Shown: piece by piece, positions 8,175-16,950 of the stretch
How positions within the stretch are numbered: position 1 is the stretch's first letter
How the letters are laid out: each line of letters begins with the position of its first letter
Assembly (NCBI GenBank): GCA_944393255.1
Contig: CALXZP010000009.1
Coordinates: forward strand, 1-64,000
Source of the DNA: an uncultured Clostridia bacterium
GTDB lineage: Bacteria; Bacillota; Clostridia; UBA1381
DNA: 64,000 nucleotides
Reading direction: 5' to 3'
Notes under the pieces: model-generated
What the model saw: the letters and a program-made list of their open reading frames with translations, nothing else
Databases searched by the model: none
What the model was told of the DNA's origin: nothing
Made by a program: the position numbers and the translations under genes

Positions 8175-9383
8175 ATGGATTTAAGAAAATTGATCACATC
8201 CGGAGCGGCGGCGCTGGGGCTGTGCGCGGCGTTTGCGGCGGGAGCGGCCGCGGAGGAGGATGTTGTTACCGTTTTGGTGGATAATACTGCTGTCACGTTT
8301 GACCAGCAGCCCGTTATACTTGACGGACGGACGCTCGTTCCTGCACGTGCTGTGTTTGAGCAGGCAGGCGCCGAGGTGTCGTGGGATCAGGACAGTCAGA
8401 CCGCGACGATCGTAAAGGATCCGTATACCGTAACCATAAAGTACGGCGATACCGCTATCTACAGAAACGGCGAGAGAGTGGAGATCGATATACCCGCGAT
8501 AATGCTTGAGGACAGGATAATGCTGCCTGTGCGCGCTATATCCGAGGCGATGAATTTTGCAGTGACGTGGGACGGTCACCACAGCATGGTGCTTGTTTCG
8601 ACCGACGGAAAACCGTACAGGGCGTATGCGTTTTTAAAGACAGGCTTTAAAACGCTTGAGGACGCCGCGGAATTCTATTCAAACGGTACGGCGCTCGAGA
8701 CCGGAGTGGATCTTGATAACGACGGCACGCCGGAAACCATAGAATTCAACAGTGCGCAGGATATGTCAGCAATTTCGGCTCCGGTTCTGACCATAGACGG
8801 AATAGACTATACGGCGGGACTTGGAACGCTCACGAGCGCATACTCCATGGCCGTGGTCGATATAGACAGGAACGACGCATACAAGGAGATAATAATAAGC
8901 GAGAACGGCGATACGCTGAACGCTCGTTTTTACAGGTATGAAAACGGAATATTGAAAGTGATAAGCGGATCAAGCTCGCCCATGACGGTGAGCTATGCGT
9001 CAAAGCTGCTTCTGAGCGGAACGGGATACATAATATCTGATCTTACGGGAACGTGCTATGTCGATATAATGGTGACCGGCGGAGTGTATAAGCTTGAAGA
9101 TACCCAGCTGACCCTGTTCAGAATGAGATCGATAGAGAGCATATACGGGCGCAACCTTTACCGTGTCTACGATGACAATATGCTTTACCATGTGATCTAT
9201 ACCGGGAATTACAGCGCGGGAAGCTATAAGGACATAACCGATACGGGCGTCATAAGCTCAGCCGATCTGCAGCAGTTCAAGATACTCGACGGATATGTAG
9301 ATCCCGAAAATCCGAGATATATAGAGCTGTATATAGAGCTTCCGGACGGAAATACAGCGGTAATAAGACCATATCAGACGTGA
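8175..9383 (+). CDS. Secreted protein with copper-amine-oxidase-like N-terminal (stalk) domain
   Basis: Encodes 402 residues starting with a signal peptide (about 1-26, ending AAA-EED). Residues about 30-140 form the copper-amine-oxidase N-terminal-like domain: two beta-rich halves with RTLVPARAVFEQAGAEVSW and RIMLPVRAISEAM. Such stalk domains are common on Clostridia surface proteins and do not imply amine oxidase activity. The remaining 260 residues look like a beta-rich, possibly propeller-like region with aspartate-rich turns (DLDNDGTPETI, DIDRNDAY), which suggests Ca-binding loops; its role is unknown to me. A TAAGGAGG site precedes the ATG at 8175. Confidence 0.8.
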   Translation: MDLRKLITSGAAALGLCAAFAAGAAAEEDVVTVLVDNTAVTFDQQPVILDGRTLVPARAVFEQAGAEVSWDQDSQTATIVKDPYTVTIKYGDTAIYRNGERVEIDIPAIMLEDRIMLPVRAISEAMNFAVTWDGHHSMVLVSTDGKPYRAYAFLKTGFKTLEDAAEFYSNGTALETGVDLDNDGTPETIEFNSAQDMSAISAPVLTIDGIDYTAGLGTLTSAYSMAVVDIDRNDAYKEIIISENGDTLNARFYRYENGILKVISGSSSPMTVSYASKLLLSGTGYIISDLTGTCYVDIMVTGGVYKLEDTQLTLFRMRSIESIYGRNLYRVYDDNMLYHVIYTGNYSAGSYKDITDTGVISSADLQQFKILDGYVDPENPRYIELYIELPDGNTAVIRPYQT

Positions 9384-9398
9384 TGGAGCAGCGGTCCG

Positions 9399-9449
9399 GA
9401 GCCATTTGGGGCAGGCGGCGGCAGCCGCTTTGTCCCGTTCCGGCTCTTT
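9399..9449 (+). terminator. Branched hairpin after the stalk-domain gene
   Basis: GAGCC at 9399-9403 pairs with GGCTC at 9442-9446, with further G-C pairing inside, and only three T follow. It is a weak terminator candidate between two surface-protein genes. Confidence 0.4.
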
Positions 9450-9537
9450 AAGGCTGTTGATGCGTAGCCGCCGTAATTTGTTTAGACTCGGCGGCTGTCA
9501 GTGAAAATAAAAGGACAGTGAGGAGGAGATCGATATA

Positions 9538-10590
9538 ATAAAAAGGATAATAGCTGCGATATCGGCGGTAATTCTTTTCGGACTGCCGGTTTCGGCATAT
9601 AATGTTGTGGATCTTCCGAATTCCATGACCTTCGCCGACGCACTCGGAATATTCAGCGCGTCCGATATTGAATCGGCAACCATCTGCGATCTTGAAACAA
9701 ATACATACAAGGAGCTGAGCAGTGAAGAGATACGTGATTTTTACTACTCGGCGAGCGGCGTTACCGTATGGCGCAAGATAAACCCAACGCCGTTCCGCGG
9801 CACTTGTGTGAATTTTACAACTTCAAGCGGAGCTAAAATAAGCTATTATTTCAATTCGGGTATACAGATAGGGACCTACGGTACGGATAACTACATATGC
9901 TATATGCCCGCGCGCGAAGACGCTGCGGATCTGTCGTATCTTGCTACCGAGTTTTACGATTCTACCGAGGGAGTATACGGCGGAACTGTATGGAACGTAT
10001 GTACGTCAAGGGATTTTCTGAAGCTGCCGCAGGATCAGTGGGCGGTGCCGGAAATACGGAGCGCAGCCGCGAGATCGCTTGTTCCGTATGATTTTACGGA
10101 TAAATATACCGATAATATATCTCGCGAACAGCTCGCGGTGCTTTTGGAGAATACGATAGTTGTAGCCGGAAACTATGCTAATATGGACGCATGTATGAAG
10201 GAAGCCGGTATCGTTTATCTCAAAAACGTATTTGAGGATTGTGCGGGCAGGAGCGAGGCGATAGACAGGCTGTACGCGCTCGGCATAATAAGCGGCAGGA
10301 CAGAGACGAGGTTTGAGCCGGACGGAGCTGTGTCGAGGCAGGAAGCGGCGGCGCTGATAACCCGCGTAGCTGATATGTTCATGTATGTAGGAACGAATTA
10401 TACGCTCGGTTTTGCGGATAATTCTCAGATCGATCCATGGGCTGAGTTCTACGTTAAGTGGAATGCGGACAAAGGCATAATGGCAGGAGATGAAAATAAC
10501 AGATTCGATCCGCACGGCAATATGACGGTACAGCAGGCTATAACGGTAGTTAACCGTCTGTACGATCTCATAACATATTGGGAAAGCTGA
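9538..10590 (+). CDS. Exported SLH-domain protein, apparently with an ATA start codon
   Basis: The frame from 9538 encodes about 350 residues. The N-terminus reads (M)KRIIAAISAVILFGLPVSA, a complete signal peptide, then a unique region, then three SLH-like repeats (about residues 165-348) with typical FADN, DPWAE and MTVQQAI segments. SLH domains anchor proteins to pyruvylated wall polymers. The codon at the expected start is ATA, not ATG. A perfect AGGAGG lies at 9521-9526, and no ATG, GTG or TTG occurs in frame before the GTG at 9607, which falls after the signal peptide. ATA at 9535 is an alternative. Confidence 0.75.
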   Translation: MKRIIAAISAVILFGLPVSAYNVVDLPNSMTFADALGIFSASDIESATICDLETNTYKELSSEEIRDFYYSASGVTVWRKINPTPFRGTCVNFTTSSGAKISYYFNSGIQIGTYGTDNYICYMPAREDAADLSYLATEFYDSTEGVYGGTVWNVCTSRDFLKLPQDQWAVPEIRSAAARSLVPYDFTDKYTDNISREQLAVLLENTIVVAGNYANMDACMKEAGIVYLKNVFEDCAGRSEAIDRLYALGIISGRTETRFEPDGAVSRQEAAALITRVADMFMYVGTNYTLGFADNSQIDPWAEFYVKWNADKGIMAGDENNRFDPHGNMTVQQAITVVNRLYDLITYWES

Positions 10591-10634
10591 CCGGGGTACA
10601 GTGGTACATAGTATCATGATACCGCCGGCTATGA

Positions 10635-10682
10635 GCAGAGCTGACCTGCCCGGCGCGGCAGGGATACGGCTCTGCTTTTTTT
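10635..10682 (+). terminator. Rho-independent terminator before dusB
   Basis: The outer stem GCAGAGC/GCTCTGC encloses an inner CCTGCC/GGCAGG hairpin and is followed by seven T at 10676-10682. It ends the upstream SLH-protein transcript. Confidence 0.88.
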
Positions 10683-10720
10683 GGAGGATCGGACAATGTA
10701 TTGGAAGGGAATAATAATAT

Positions 10721-11677
10721 ATGAAGATAGGCAGCGTGGAACTTGAAAATAATATCTTTCTTGCGCCGATGGCGGGCATAACCGATAAGCCGTTCAGGAA
10801 AATATGCAGAAGCTGGGGTGCGGGATTGGTTTACAGTGAGATGGTCAGTGCAAAAGGACTGTATTATAATGATAAAAAGACGGCTTCGCTCATGGATATG
10901 GAGGGCGAATCTCCCTGCGCCATACAGATATTCGGCTCCGAGCCGGAGATAATGGCGGAGGCGGTCGGTAAGGTCATGGAGTATGGGCCCGATATAATAG
11001 ATATCAATATGGGCTGTCCCGCTCCCAAGATCGTAAATAACGGCGACGGCAGTGCGCTGATGAAAACGCCGGAGCTTATGGGGAGTATAATGAGAGCGGT
11101 ATCGGATGTTTCGCCGGTGCCTGTAACGGCGAAGATCCGCAAGGGCTGGGAGGAGGATAATTCGCTTATATGCGCGAGGATACTTGAGGAGAACGGCGCG
11201 GCGGCGATAGCCGTACACGGAAGGACTCGCCGGGAGTTTTACAGCGGCAAAGCGGATTGGGACGTGATAAGACGGATAAAATCTGAGCTTTCCGTGCCCG
11301 TTATAGGCAACGGTGATATTTTTACGGCGGCAGACGCCGTTGATATGTTTGAATATACGGGCTGCGACGCCGTTATGGTAGCGCGGGGCGCACAGGGCAG
11401 CCCGTGGATCTTTAAACAGATACATGAGCTTATGGACGGCGGCAGGGTATTGTCCGAGCCGGATCCGAAGGAAAGGCTGCGGCAGGCGCTTCGTCATGCG
11501 GAAATGCTGACTGAAGAAAAGGGCGAAGAGCGCGGGATAAAGGAAGCACGCAAGCACCTGGCGTGGTATATAAAGGGGCTGCGCGGTGCGTCGAGACTAA
11601 AAACAGAAATATTCAGCATTAGTGATTTTGCTGTAATGAAGTCGGTTCTGACCGAATATATTGATAAAATCATATAA
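10721..11677 (+). CDS. dusB: tRNA-dihydrouridine synthase, DusB type
   Basis: Encodes 318 residues of an FMN-dependent dihydrouridine synthase that reduces uridines in tRNA using NADPH. The TIM-barrel start has the FMN-binding segment APMAGITDKPFR. The catalytic Cys99 sits in the MGCPAPKI motif, and GNGDIFTAADAV provides the phosphate-binding strand. The C-terminal helical domain, about residues 250-318, reads RKHLAWYIKGLRG as in DusB. Sequence and length agree with the general Firmicute DusB. The gene stands alone after a strong terminator. Confidence 0.93.
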   Translation: MKIGSVELENNIFLAPMAGITDKPFRKICRSWGAGLVYSEMVSAKGLYYNDKKTASLMDMEGESPCAIQIFGSEPEIMAEAVGKVMEYGPDIIDINMGCPAPKIVNNGDGSALMKTPELMGSIMRAVSDVSPVPVTAKIRKGWEEDNSLICARILEENGAAAIAVHGRTRREFYSGKADWDVIRRIKSELSVPVIGNGDIFTAADAVDMFEYTGCDAVMVARGAQGSPWIFKQIHELMDGGRVLSEPDPKERLRQALRHAEMLTEEKGEERGIKEARKHLAWYIKGLRGASRLKTEIFSISDFAVMKSVLTEYIDKII

Positions 11678-11702
11678 ATCTGAAAAAAAAGCCATAAAGC
11701 TG

Positions 11703-11731
11703 TTGCAAAAGATTTTGTTTTTTGATAGAAT
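11703..11731 (+). promoter_or_regulatory. Promoter of guaB
   Basis: TTGCAA at 11703-11708 and TAGAAT at 11726-11731 are separated by 17 bases. The leader of about 100 bases to guaB shows no purine-riboswitch core that I recognise. Confidence 0.75.
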
Positions 11732-11811
11732 AAAATTTAAACAACAGCTGACCGCTCGTGCCGGCGGATACACAATGTCCTTCAGCCGGGCGGCGATAAA
11801 CAAAGATTTGA

Positions 11812-13302
<1,491 letters not shown>

Positions 13303-13317
13303 TACATAATTTTTAAA

Positions 13318-13346
13318 GGTCCGGTCGTTTTCGGCCGGATCTTTTT
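13318..13346 (+). terminator. Rho-independent terminator after guaB
   Basis: A 10-bp stem, GGTCCGGTCG with CGGCCGGATC (two G-T pairs) around a TTTT loop, is followed by five T. Confidence 0.92.
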
Positions 13347-13407
13347 ATATGAAAAAACGGCATAATAAAGGCAAATATACGGACAATATTACGGATGTAA
13401 AATAAAT

Positions 13408-13424
13408 CGTAATATTATCGTAAC
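13408..13424 (+). promoter_or_regulatory. WalR-like direct repeat, copy 1 (CGTAAT-N5-CGTAAC)
   Basis: Two hexamers, CGTAAT and CGTAAC, are separated by five bases, giving the 11-base period of a WalR (YycF) box. The first base of each hexamer is C, whereas the published consensus is TGTWAH. An inverted AATATTACG lies just upstream at 13385-13393. The site lies about 240 bases upstream of the -35 box. Confidence 0.45.
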
Positions 13425-13554
13425 AATTATGGGTTAATAATAATGAAAATGTCTAAAACGGGGGGTCATATTTGGGTAACTGTACTGCATGTTTTAAAAT
13501 GGAAAAGAGAAAAAAGGAAATAAGTCTCAAATGCAGTTGAAAAATAGGAGGCAA

Positions 13555-13571
13555 TGTAACAGTACTGTAAT
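13555..13571 (+). promoter_or_regulatory. WalR box, copy 2 (TGTAAC-N5-TGTAAT)
   Basis: This copy matches the WalR consensus TGTWAH-N5-TGTWAH exactly, with spacer AGTAC. It lies about 95 bases upstream of the -35 box of the NlpC/P60 gene. WalRK controls wall hydrolases in Firmicutes, which suits the downstream gene. Confidence 0.65.
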
Positions 13572-13585
13572 AAAAAAAGGCTTAT

Positions 13586-13602
13586 GTTACAATTGCATTA
13601 CA
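13586..13602 (-). promoter_or_regulatory. WalR box, copy 3, opposite strand
   Basis: Read on the minus strand the site is TGTAAT-GCAAT-TGTAAC, again an exact TGTWAH-N5-TGTWAH match. It lies 15 bases after copy 2, so the two form a converging pair. Confidence 0.6.
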
Positions 13603-13630
13603 CAAAATATTAAATAACCTTAAAAAATGT

Positions 13631-13647
13631 CGTAATATTTTCGTAAC
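13631..13647 (+). promoter_or_regulatory. WalR-like direct repeat, copy 4, next to the -35 box
   Basis: CGTAAT-ATTTT-CGTAAC repeats the copy 1 hexamers with the same 11-base period. It ends 16 bases before the -35 hexamer, a normal place for an activator. Confidence 0.55.
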
Positions 13648-13663
13648 TTTTTTTAAAAAAGGC

Positions 13664-13692
13664 TTGACAATGCGGCGATTTAATGATACAAT
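13664..13692 (+). promoter_or_regulatory. Promoter of the SLH-NlpC/P60 gene
   Basis: TTGACA at 13664-13669 and TACAAT at 13687-13692 are spaced by 17 bases. Transcription from here leaves a leader of about 230 bases before the ATG at 13930, which is unusually long for this window. Confidence 0.85.
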
Positions 13693-13835
13693 ATCACCTG
13701 TAAGGTTTTAAAGAACAGATGATACATAATACATTGGGATGAAGATTTACATCATATAAAGGTTTTAGACAGAAACATTCAGCTTATTTATATCGGGAAA
13801 AAATAGGAGTTTATAAAGTATCACAAAGAAGAACA

Positions 13836-13906
13836 AAGGTTATTCCGGGAAGGCTAGTCAGCCGTCAGATCGCCCGGAGCGAGAAACCTTCGGCATTGTC
13901 CGGAGG
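13836..13906 (+). promoter_or_regulatory. Structured leader RNA of the NlpC/P60 gene, class not recognised
   Basis: Three nested stems can be drawn: AAGGTT/AACCTT (13836-13841 with 13885-13890), CCGGG/CCCGG (13845-13849 with 13873-13877) and GGCT/AGCC (13852-13855 with 13860-13863). TCCGG at 13844-13848 could instead pair with CCGGA at 13900-13904, just before the ribosome site. It does not match the ydaO c-di-AMP or c-di-GMP riboswitch cores I know. The wider interval 13347-13929 holds no gene. Confidence 0.45.
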
Positions 13907-13929
13907 TGAAAAGGAGAGATTAATTCTTT

Positions 13930-15264
13930 ATGAAAGTCGTACAGAAAATGATTCTCAGTGCATTTTCATTAGCTGCGGTACTCGGCACATCGGCAATGGC
14001 TGCTGATCTCAGCGGCTGGGCTGTATCGGGTTACCAGGCAGCAAGTGAAGCAGGCTTGGTTTCATATTCGGTTGTATCGAATAACTTAAAGGATTCCATA
14101 ACCCGTGAGGAATTCTGTGAACTTGCAATGAATTTGTACAAAAAGCTTACCAATGAAACAGTACCGGTACCGGCGGGATCGCCGTTCACCGATACGGACA
14201 GCGTAGCGGTCGCACAGGCGTATAACTACGGTATAGTCCAGGGAACGGATGATAATACCTTCACCCCGGACAGACTGGTGACCAGAGAGGAAATGGCAAA
14301 GATGCTCGTAAGCACTCTGACTGCCAGCGAGATCGTATTCAATATTGCCGACGGCGCGGATACTTCATATGTAAGCGAATTTTCGGACGGCGGCGACGTC
14401 AGCTCGTGGGCGATGTCGTCGGTCAATACAGCGCTTAATTATGGTTTGATAACGGGTGTTACGGATACCACGCTCCAGCCGCTTGACGCTACGTCGAGAG
14501 AACAGGCTATCGTCAGCGTAAACAGATCGTATTCGCAGTTCAGCACATCATCGTATGCTGTTGCATCCATGCCGGAGATAATACTTCCGGAAAACGGAGC
14601 CAATATCGATACTGAAAGCTTCGAAGTAAAGTGGAGCGGGATCTCGGAAGCATCGTCATACCATGTGATAATCAAAGATTCTTCTGCTAAAGCAGTGCTT
14701 TTAAAGGATGTTGACACAAATTCAATAACGGTTACAAGCAGTGCTTTGTCGAAGGGGGATTATTCGATAATCGTTGGTGCAGTGCTTGCGGACGGTTCTG
14801 AGGTATACAGCCTGCCGGTGGATTTCACATATTCATATAAGGCGGCAGCTTCAGCGCTGAGTGCGCAGAGCGCTCATTATACAGTATCTGATCCGGTAAT
14901 ACAGAATGTTATAGATACGGCCGAAAGCTTTTTGGGTCTCGGCTATGTTTGGGGCGGAACAACTCCTGCGGGATTTGACTGCTCGGGATTTGTTCAGTAT
15001 GTTTACGGACAGAACGGATACAGCCTTACAAGAACTACATATACCCAGTGGGATAACGACGGTACGTTCGTTTCAAAGAGCGAGCTGAAGCCCGGCGATC
15101 TCGTATACTTTGGCTCCGGCGGTTCGCCTTCACACGTTGGTCTGTATGTCGGCGACGGTATGATGATACATTCGCCCAGAACAGGTGATGTTGTAAAGTT
15201 CTCAACTATAGAGAGCGGATATTACAACGACTCTTATATGGGTGCAAAGAGAATTGTAAACTGA
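13930..15264 (+). CDS. SLH-anchored NlpC/P60 peptidoglycan hydrolase
   Basis: Encodes 444 residues. A signal peptide (about 1-24, ending AMA-ADL) precedes three SLH repeats (about 25-200), then a fibronectin-like beta domain (about 215-300), then an NlpC/P60 domain (about 320-444). The catalytic triad appears complete: Cys351 in DCSGF, His402 in SHVGLY, and His414 in MIHSP. NlpC/P60 enzymes cut D-Glu/meso-DAP-type bonds in stem peptides. Four WalR-like boxes and a 230-base leader precede it, so control by the wall-stress regulator WalRK is likely. AAGGAG lies about 14 bases before the ATG, a long spacing. Confidence 0.9.
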   Translation: MKVVQKMILSAFSLAAVLGTSAMAADLSGWAVSGYQAASEAGLVSYSVVSNNLKDSITREEFCELAMNLYKKLTNETVPVPAGSPFTDTDSVAVAQAYNYGIVQGTDDNTFTPDRLVTREEMAKMLVSTLTASEIVFNIADGADTSYVSEFSDGGDVSSWAMSSVNTALNYGLITGVTDTTLQPLDATSREQAIVSVNRSYSQFSTSSYAVASMPEIILPENGANIDTESFEVKWSGISEASSYHVIIKDSSAKAVLLKDVDTNSITVTSSALSKGDYSIIVGAVLADGSEVYSLPVDFTYSYKAAASALSAQSAHYTVSDPVIQNVIDTAESFLGLGYVWGGTTPAGFDCSGFVQYVYGQNGYSLTRTTYTQWDNDGTFVSKSELKPGDLVYFGSGGSPSHVGLYVGDGMMIHSPRTGDVVKFSTIESGYYNDSYMGAKRIVN

Positions 15265-15281
15265 ATATAAGAAAGAACAGC

Positions 15282-15317
15282 AGTGCGCGGAAACTATAGT
15301 TTTGGCGCACTCTTTTT
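15282..15317 (+). terminator. Rho-independent terminator after the NlpC/P60 gene
   Basis: AGTGCGC at 15282-15288 pairs with GCGCACT at 15305-15311. An inner AAACTATAGTTT palindrome extends the hairpin, and five T follow. Confidence 0.88.
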
Positions 15318-15321
15318 ATTA

Positions 15322-15350
15322 TTGAAATTTTTCTTGAGATGTGGTACAAT
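15322..15350 (+). promoter_or_regulatory. Promoter of the nucleoid-associated protein gene
   Basis: TTGAAA at 15322-15327 and TACAAT at 15345-15350 are separated by 17 bases. Confidence 0.7.
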
Positions 15351-15376
15351 ATTAAAAACGGAAAGGAATAGGTTTG

Positions 15377-16387
15377 ATGATAGTAGGATTGAAAAAAGCG
15401 ATACTTCATATACTGGACGCCGGATCGGGTATAAATGTGTATTCGGACGAGATGCTGGATGTGGAGAATGCAGAGATAAATACTTTTATAACAAAGCATG
15501 TGGAGAAAATATATGAGTCCGCGTCGCTGCGCCCTGCCGAATTCAAGGATACGAGCGGCTTCAGAGCGAAAATACGCCAGTATGCGGCGGGGGATATAAC
15601 TTTTGCAGCGCTTTCGCAGAATGCCGCAGAACGCCTGTATGAGGCGTCAGCTTCGGAAGCGGAGCCGCGCTCATGCGATGTTATAGTCTGTGAGTTTGTG
15701 ACCAATGACAGGAATATAATAGGTATACTCAAATGCGACAGCGAGTCCGGCATGACGCACAAGGTCGTTCAGGAGGAAGGGCAGATATTCAATAATATAA
15801 TAAGCCATTATGCAATACTTCCTCCGGTAAGCAAAAAGATAGCCGAGTGCGCGTTTGTTGACAGGGATACCGAGGAGATCCGGTATGCGGGAAAAAATCA
15901 TAAGATAGACGGCGAGAACGTCGATATCATAGCCGAGCTTATGCTTGAATGCGAGTATGAGATATCTCCGCGCGAGAGTGCAAACACGCTGAAACGTATC
16001 GCAAAGAAGGTAGCGCTCGAAAACGGCGCGGACACGATAGAAGCCTCCGCAAGGATAAAGGAATACGTCACTAAGAGCATTGAGGAAAATAATTACGAAT
16101 ATGTGGATACGGATGCGGTAGCGGAAACCGTTTTTGAAGGACTGCCGTCCATGCGCGAGGAATTTGTTCAGAAAATAGAGAAGGCGGGAGTACCGAAAAA
16201 GGTTGAGGTAAGCAAGTACATAACGGATAAAATGACGTCAAACGTAAAGCTTTCGACAGATACGGGAGTAGAACTCTCATTCCCGCCCGAATACTATAAA
16301 GACCCGAATTATATCGAGATAATAACAAATGAGGACGGGACCTTGTCGATAAAGATAAACAATATAACAGAACTGATTAACCGCTGA
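15377..16387 (+). CDS. Nucleoid-associated protein of the NdpA/YejK family
   Basis: Encodes 336 residues. It begins MIVGLKKAILHILDAGSG and shows the family layout: an alpha/beta N-terminal half with HKVVQEEGQIFNNIISHYAILPP, and a C-terminal half rich in charged helices. The family is associated with the nucleoid in Gammaproteobacteria; its molecular role in Firmicutes is little known. The ATG at 15377 is preferred over the TTG one codon earlier because AAAGGA lies about 10 bases upstream. It has its own promoter and no obvious partner. Confidence 0.8.
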   Translation: MIVGLKKAILHILDAGSGINVYSDEMLDVENAEINTFITKHVEKIYESASLRPAEFKDTSGFRAKIRQYAAGDITFAALSQNAAERLYEASASEAEPRSCDVIVCEFVTNDRNIIGILKCDSESGMTHKVVQEEGQIFNNIISHYAILPPVSKKIAECAFVDRDTEEIRYAGKNHKIDGENVDIIAELMLECEYEISPRESANTLKRIAKKVALENGADTIEASARIKEYVTKSIEENNYEYVDTDAVAETVFEGLPSMREEFVQKIEKAGVPKKVEVSKYITDKMTSNVKLSTDTGVELSFPPEYYKDPNYIEIITNEDGTLSIKINNITELINR

Positions 16388-16402
16388 AAACGGTCAAAAC
16401 GG

Positions 16403-16431
16403 TTGACAATAAAAGAGTATTGAGTTATACT
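16403..16431 (+). promoter_or_regulatory. Promoter of the membrane protein-ricT transcript
   Basis: TTGACA at 16403-16408 and TATACT at 16426-16431 are spaced by 17 bases. Because of it, the frame's upstream TTG at 16420 cannot be the real start. Confidence 0.85.
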
Positions 16432-16470
16432 ATTATATATCGGCTCAGAATAAAGATAGGAGGGATCCTG

Positions 16471-16950
16471 TTGAAGGAGGAAATAACGGCGGGCGGCAAA
16501 GAGTTTGTTTTTGTCATGCTTTGGGCGGCGTTTCTGTATATGGTTTGCTATGTGATAATGTCGCTGTTTTACAGCTATAGATTTATAGGCGGGATCATAT
16601 CGGTGATCATATTCGTGATTTTCGGATTTTATGTTCTTACGCATTATACCGCAAGATTTACATATTCGCTCAAGGACGGGAAGCTTCGTATAAACCGTAT
16701 GATAGGCAAGCGCAATAGGGAGACGGAGCTGGACTGCGCGGATATAATAGGTCTGTATTACGGCTATAAACCCATGTCGTTCCCGAAACGAACGCTGAGT
16801 ATGCGGAAGAGTATAATAAATAAAAAACATTCGCTGTATATAGAGTATAAAAATAAAGCCGGCGAGCTTTGCGGCGTGGTCATAGAACCGTCGGAAAAGC
16901 TGCGGAAAAAGATAAATAAGCTAAAGGGCAAGGGTAAGAGAAATGACTAA
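16471..16950 (+). CDS. Small two-helix membrane protein, TTG start
   Basis: Encodes about 159 residues that I do not recognise. Two adjacent hydrophobic helices (about residues 12-33 and 39-58) are followed by a basic cytosolic domain with a PH-like pattern (TYSLKDGKLRINRMIGKR) and a Lys-rich tail. The TTG at 16471 is chosen because AGGAGGG at 16458-16464 ends six bases before it. The 3' end overlaps ricT by eight bases, so the two are co-translated. It may be a bacterial-PH-like membrane protein; no function is claimed. Confidence 0.7.
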   Translation: MKEEITAGGKEFVFVMLWAAFLYMVCYVIMSLFYSYRFIGGIISVIIFVIFGFYVLTHYTARFTYSLKDGKLRINRMIGKRNRETELDCADIIGLYYGYKPMSFPKRTLSMRKSIINKKHSLYIEYKNKAGELCGVVIEPSEKLRKKINKLKGKGKRND

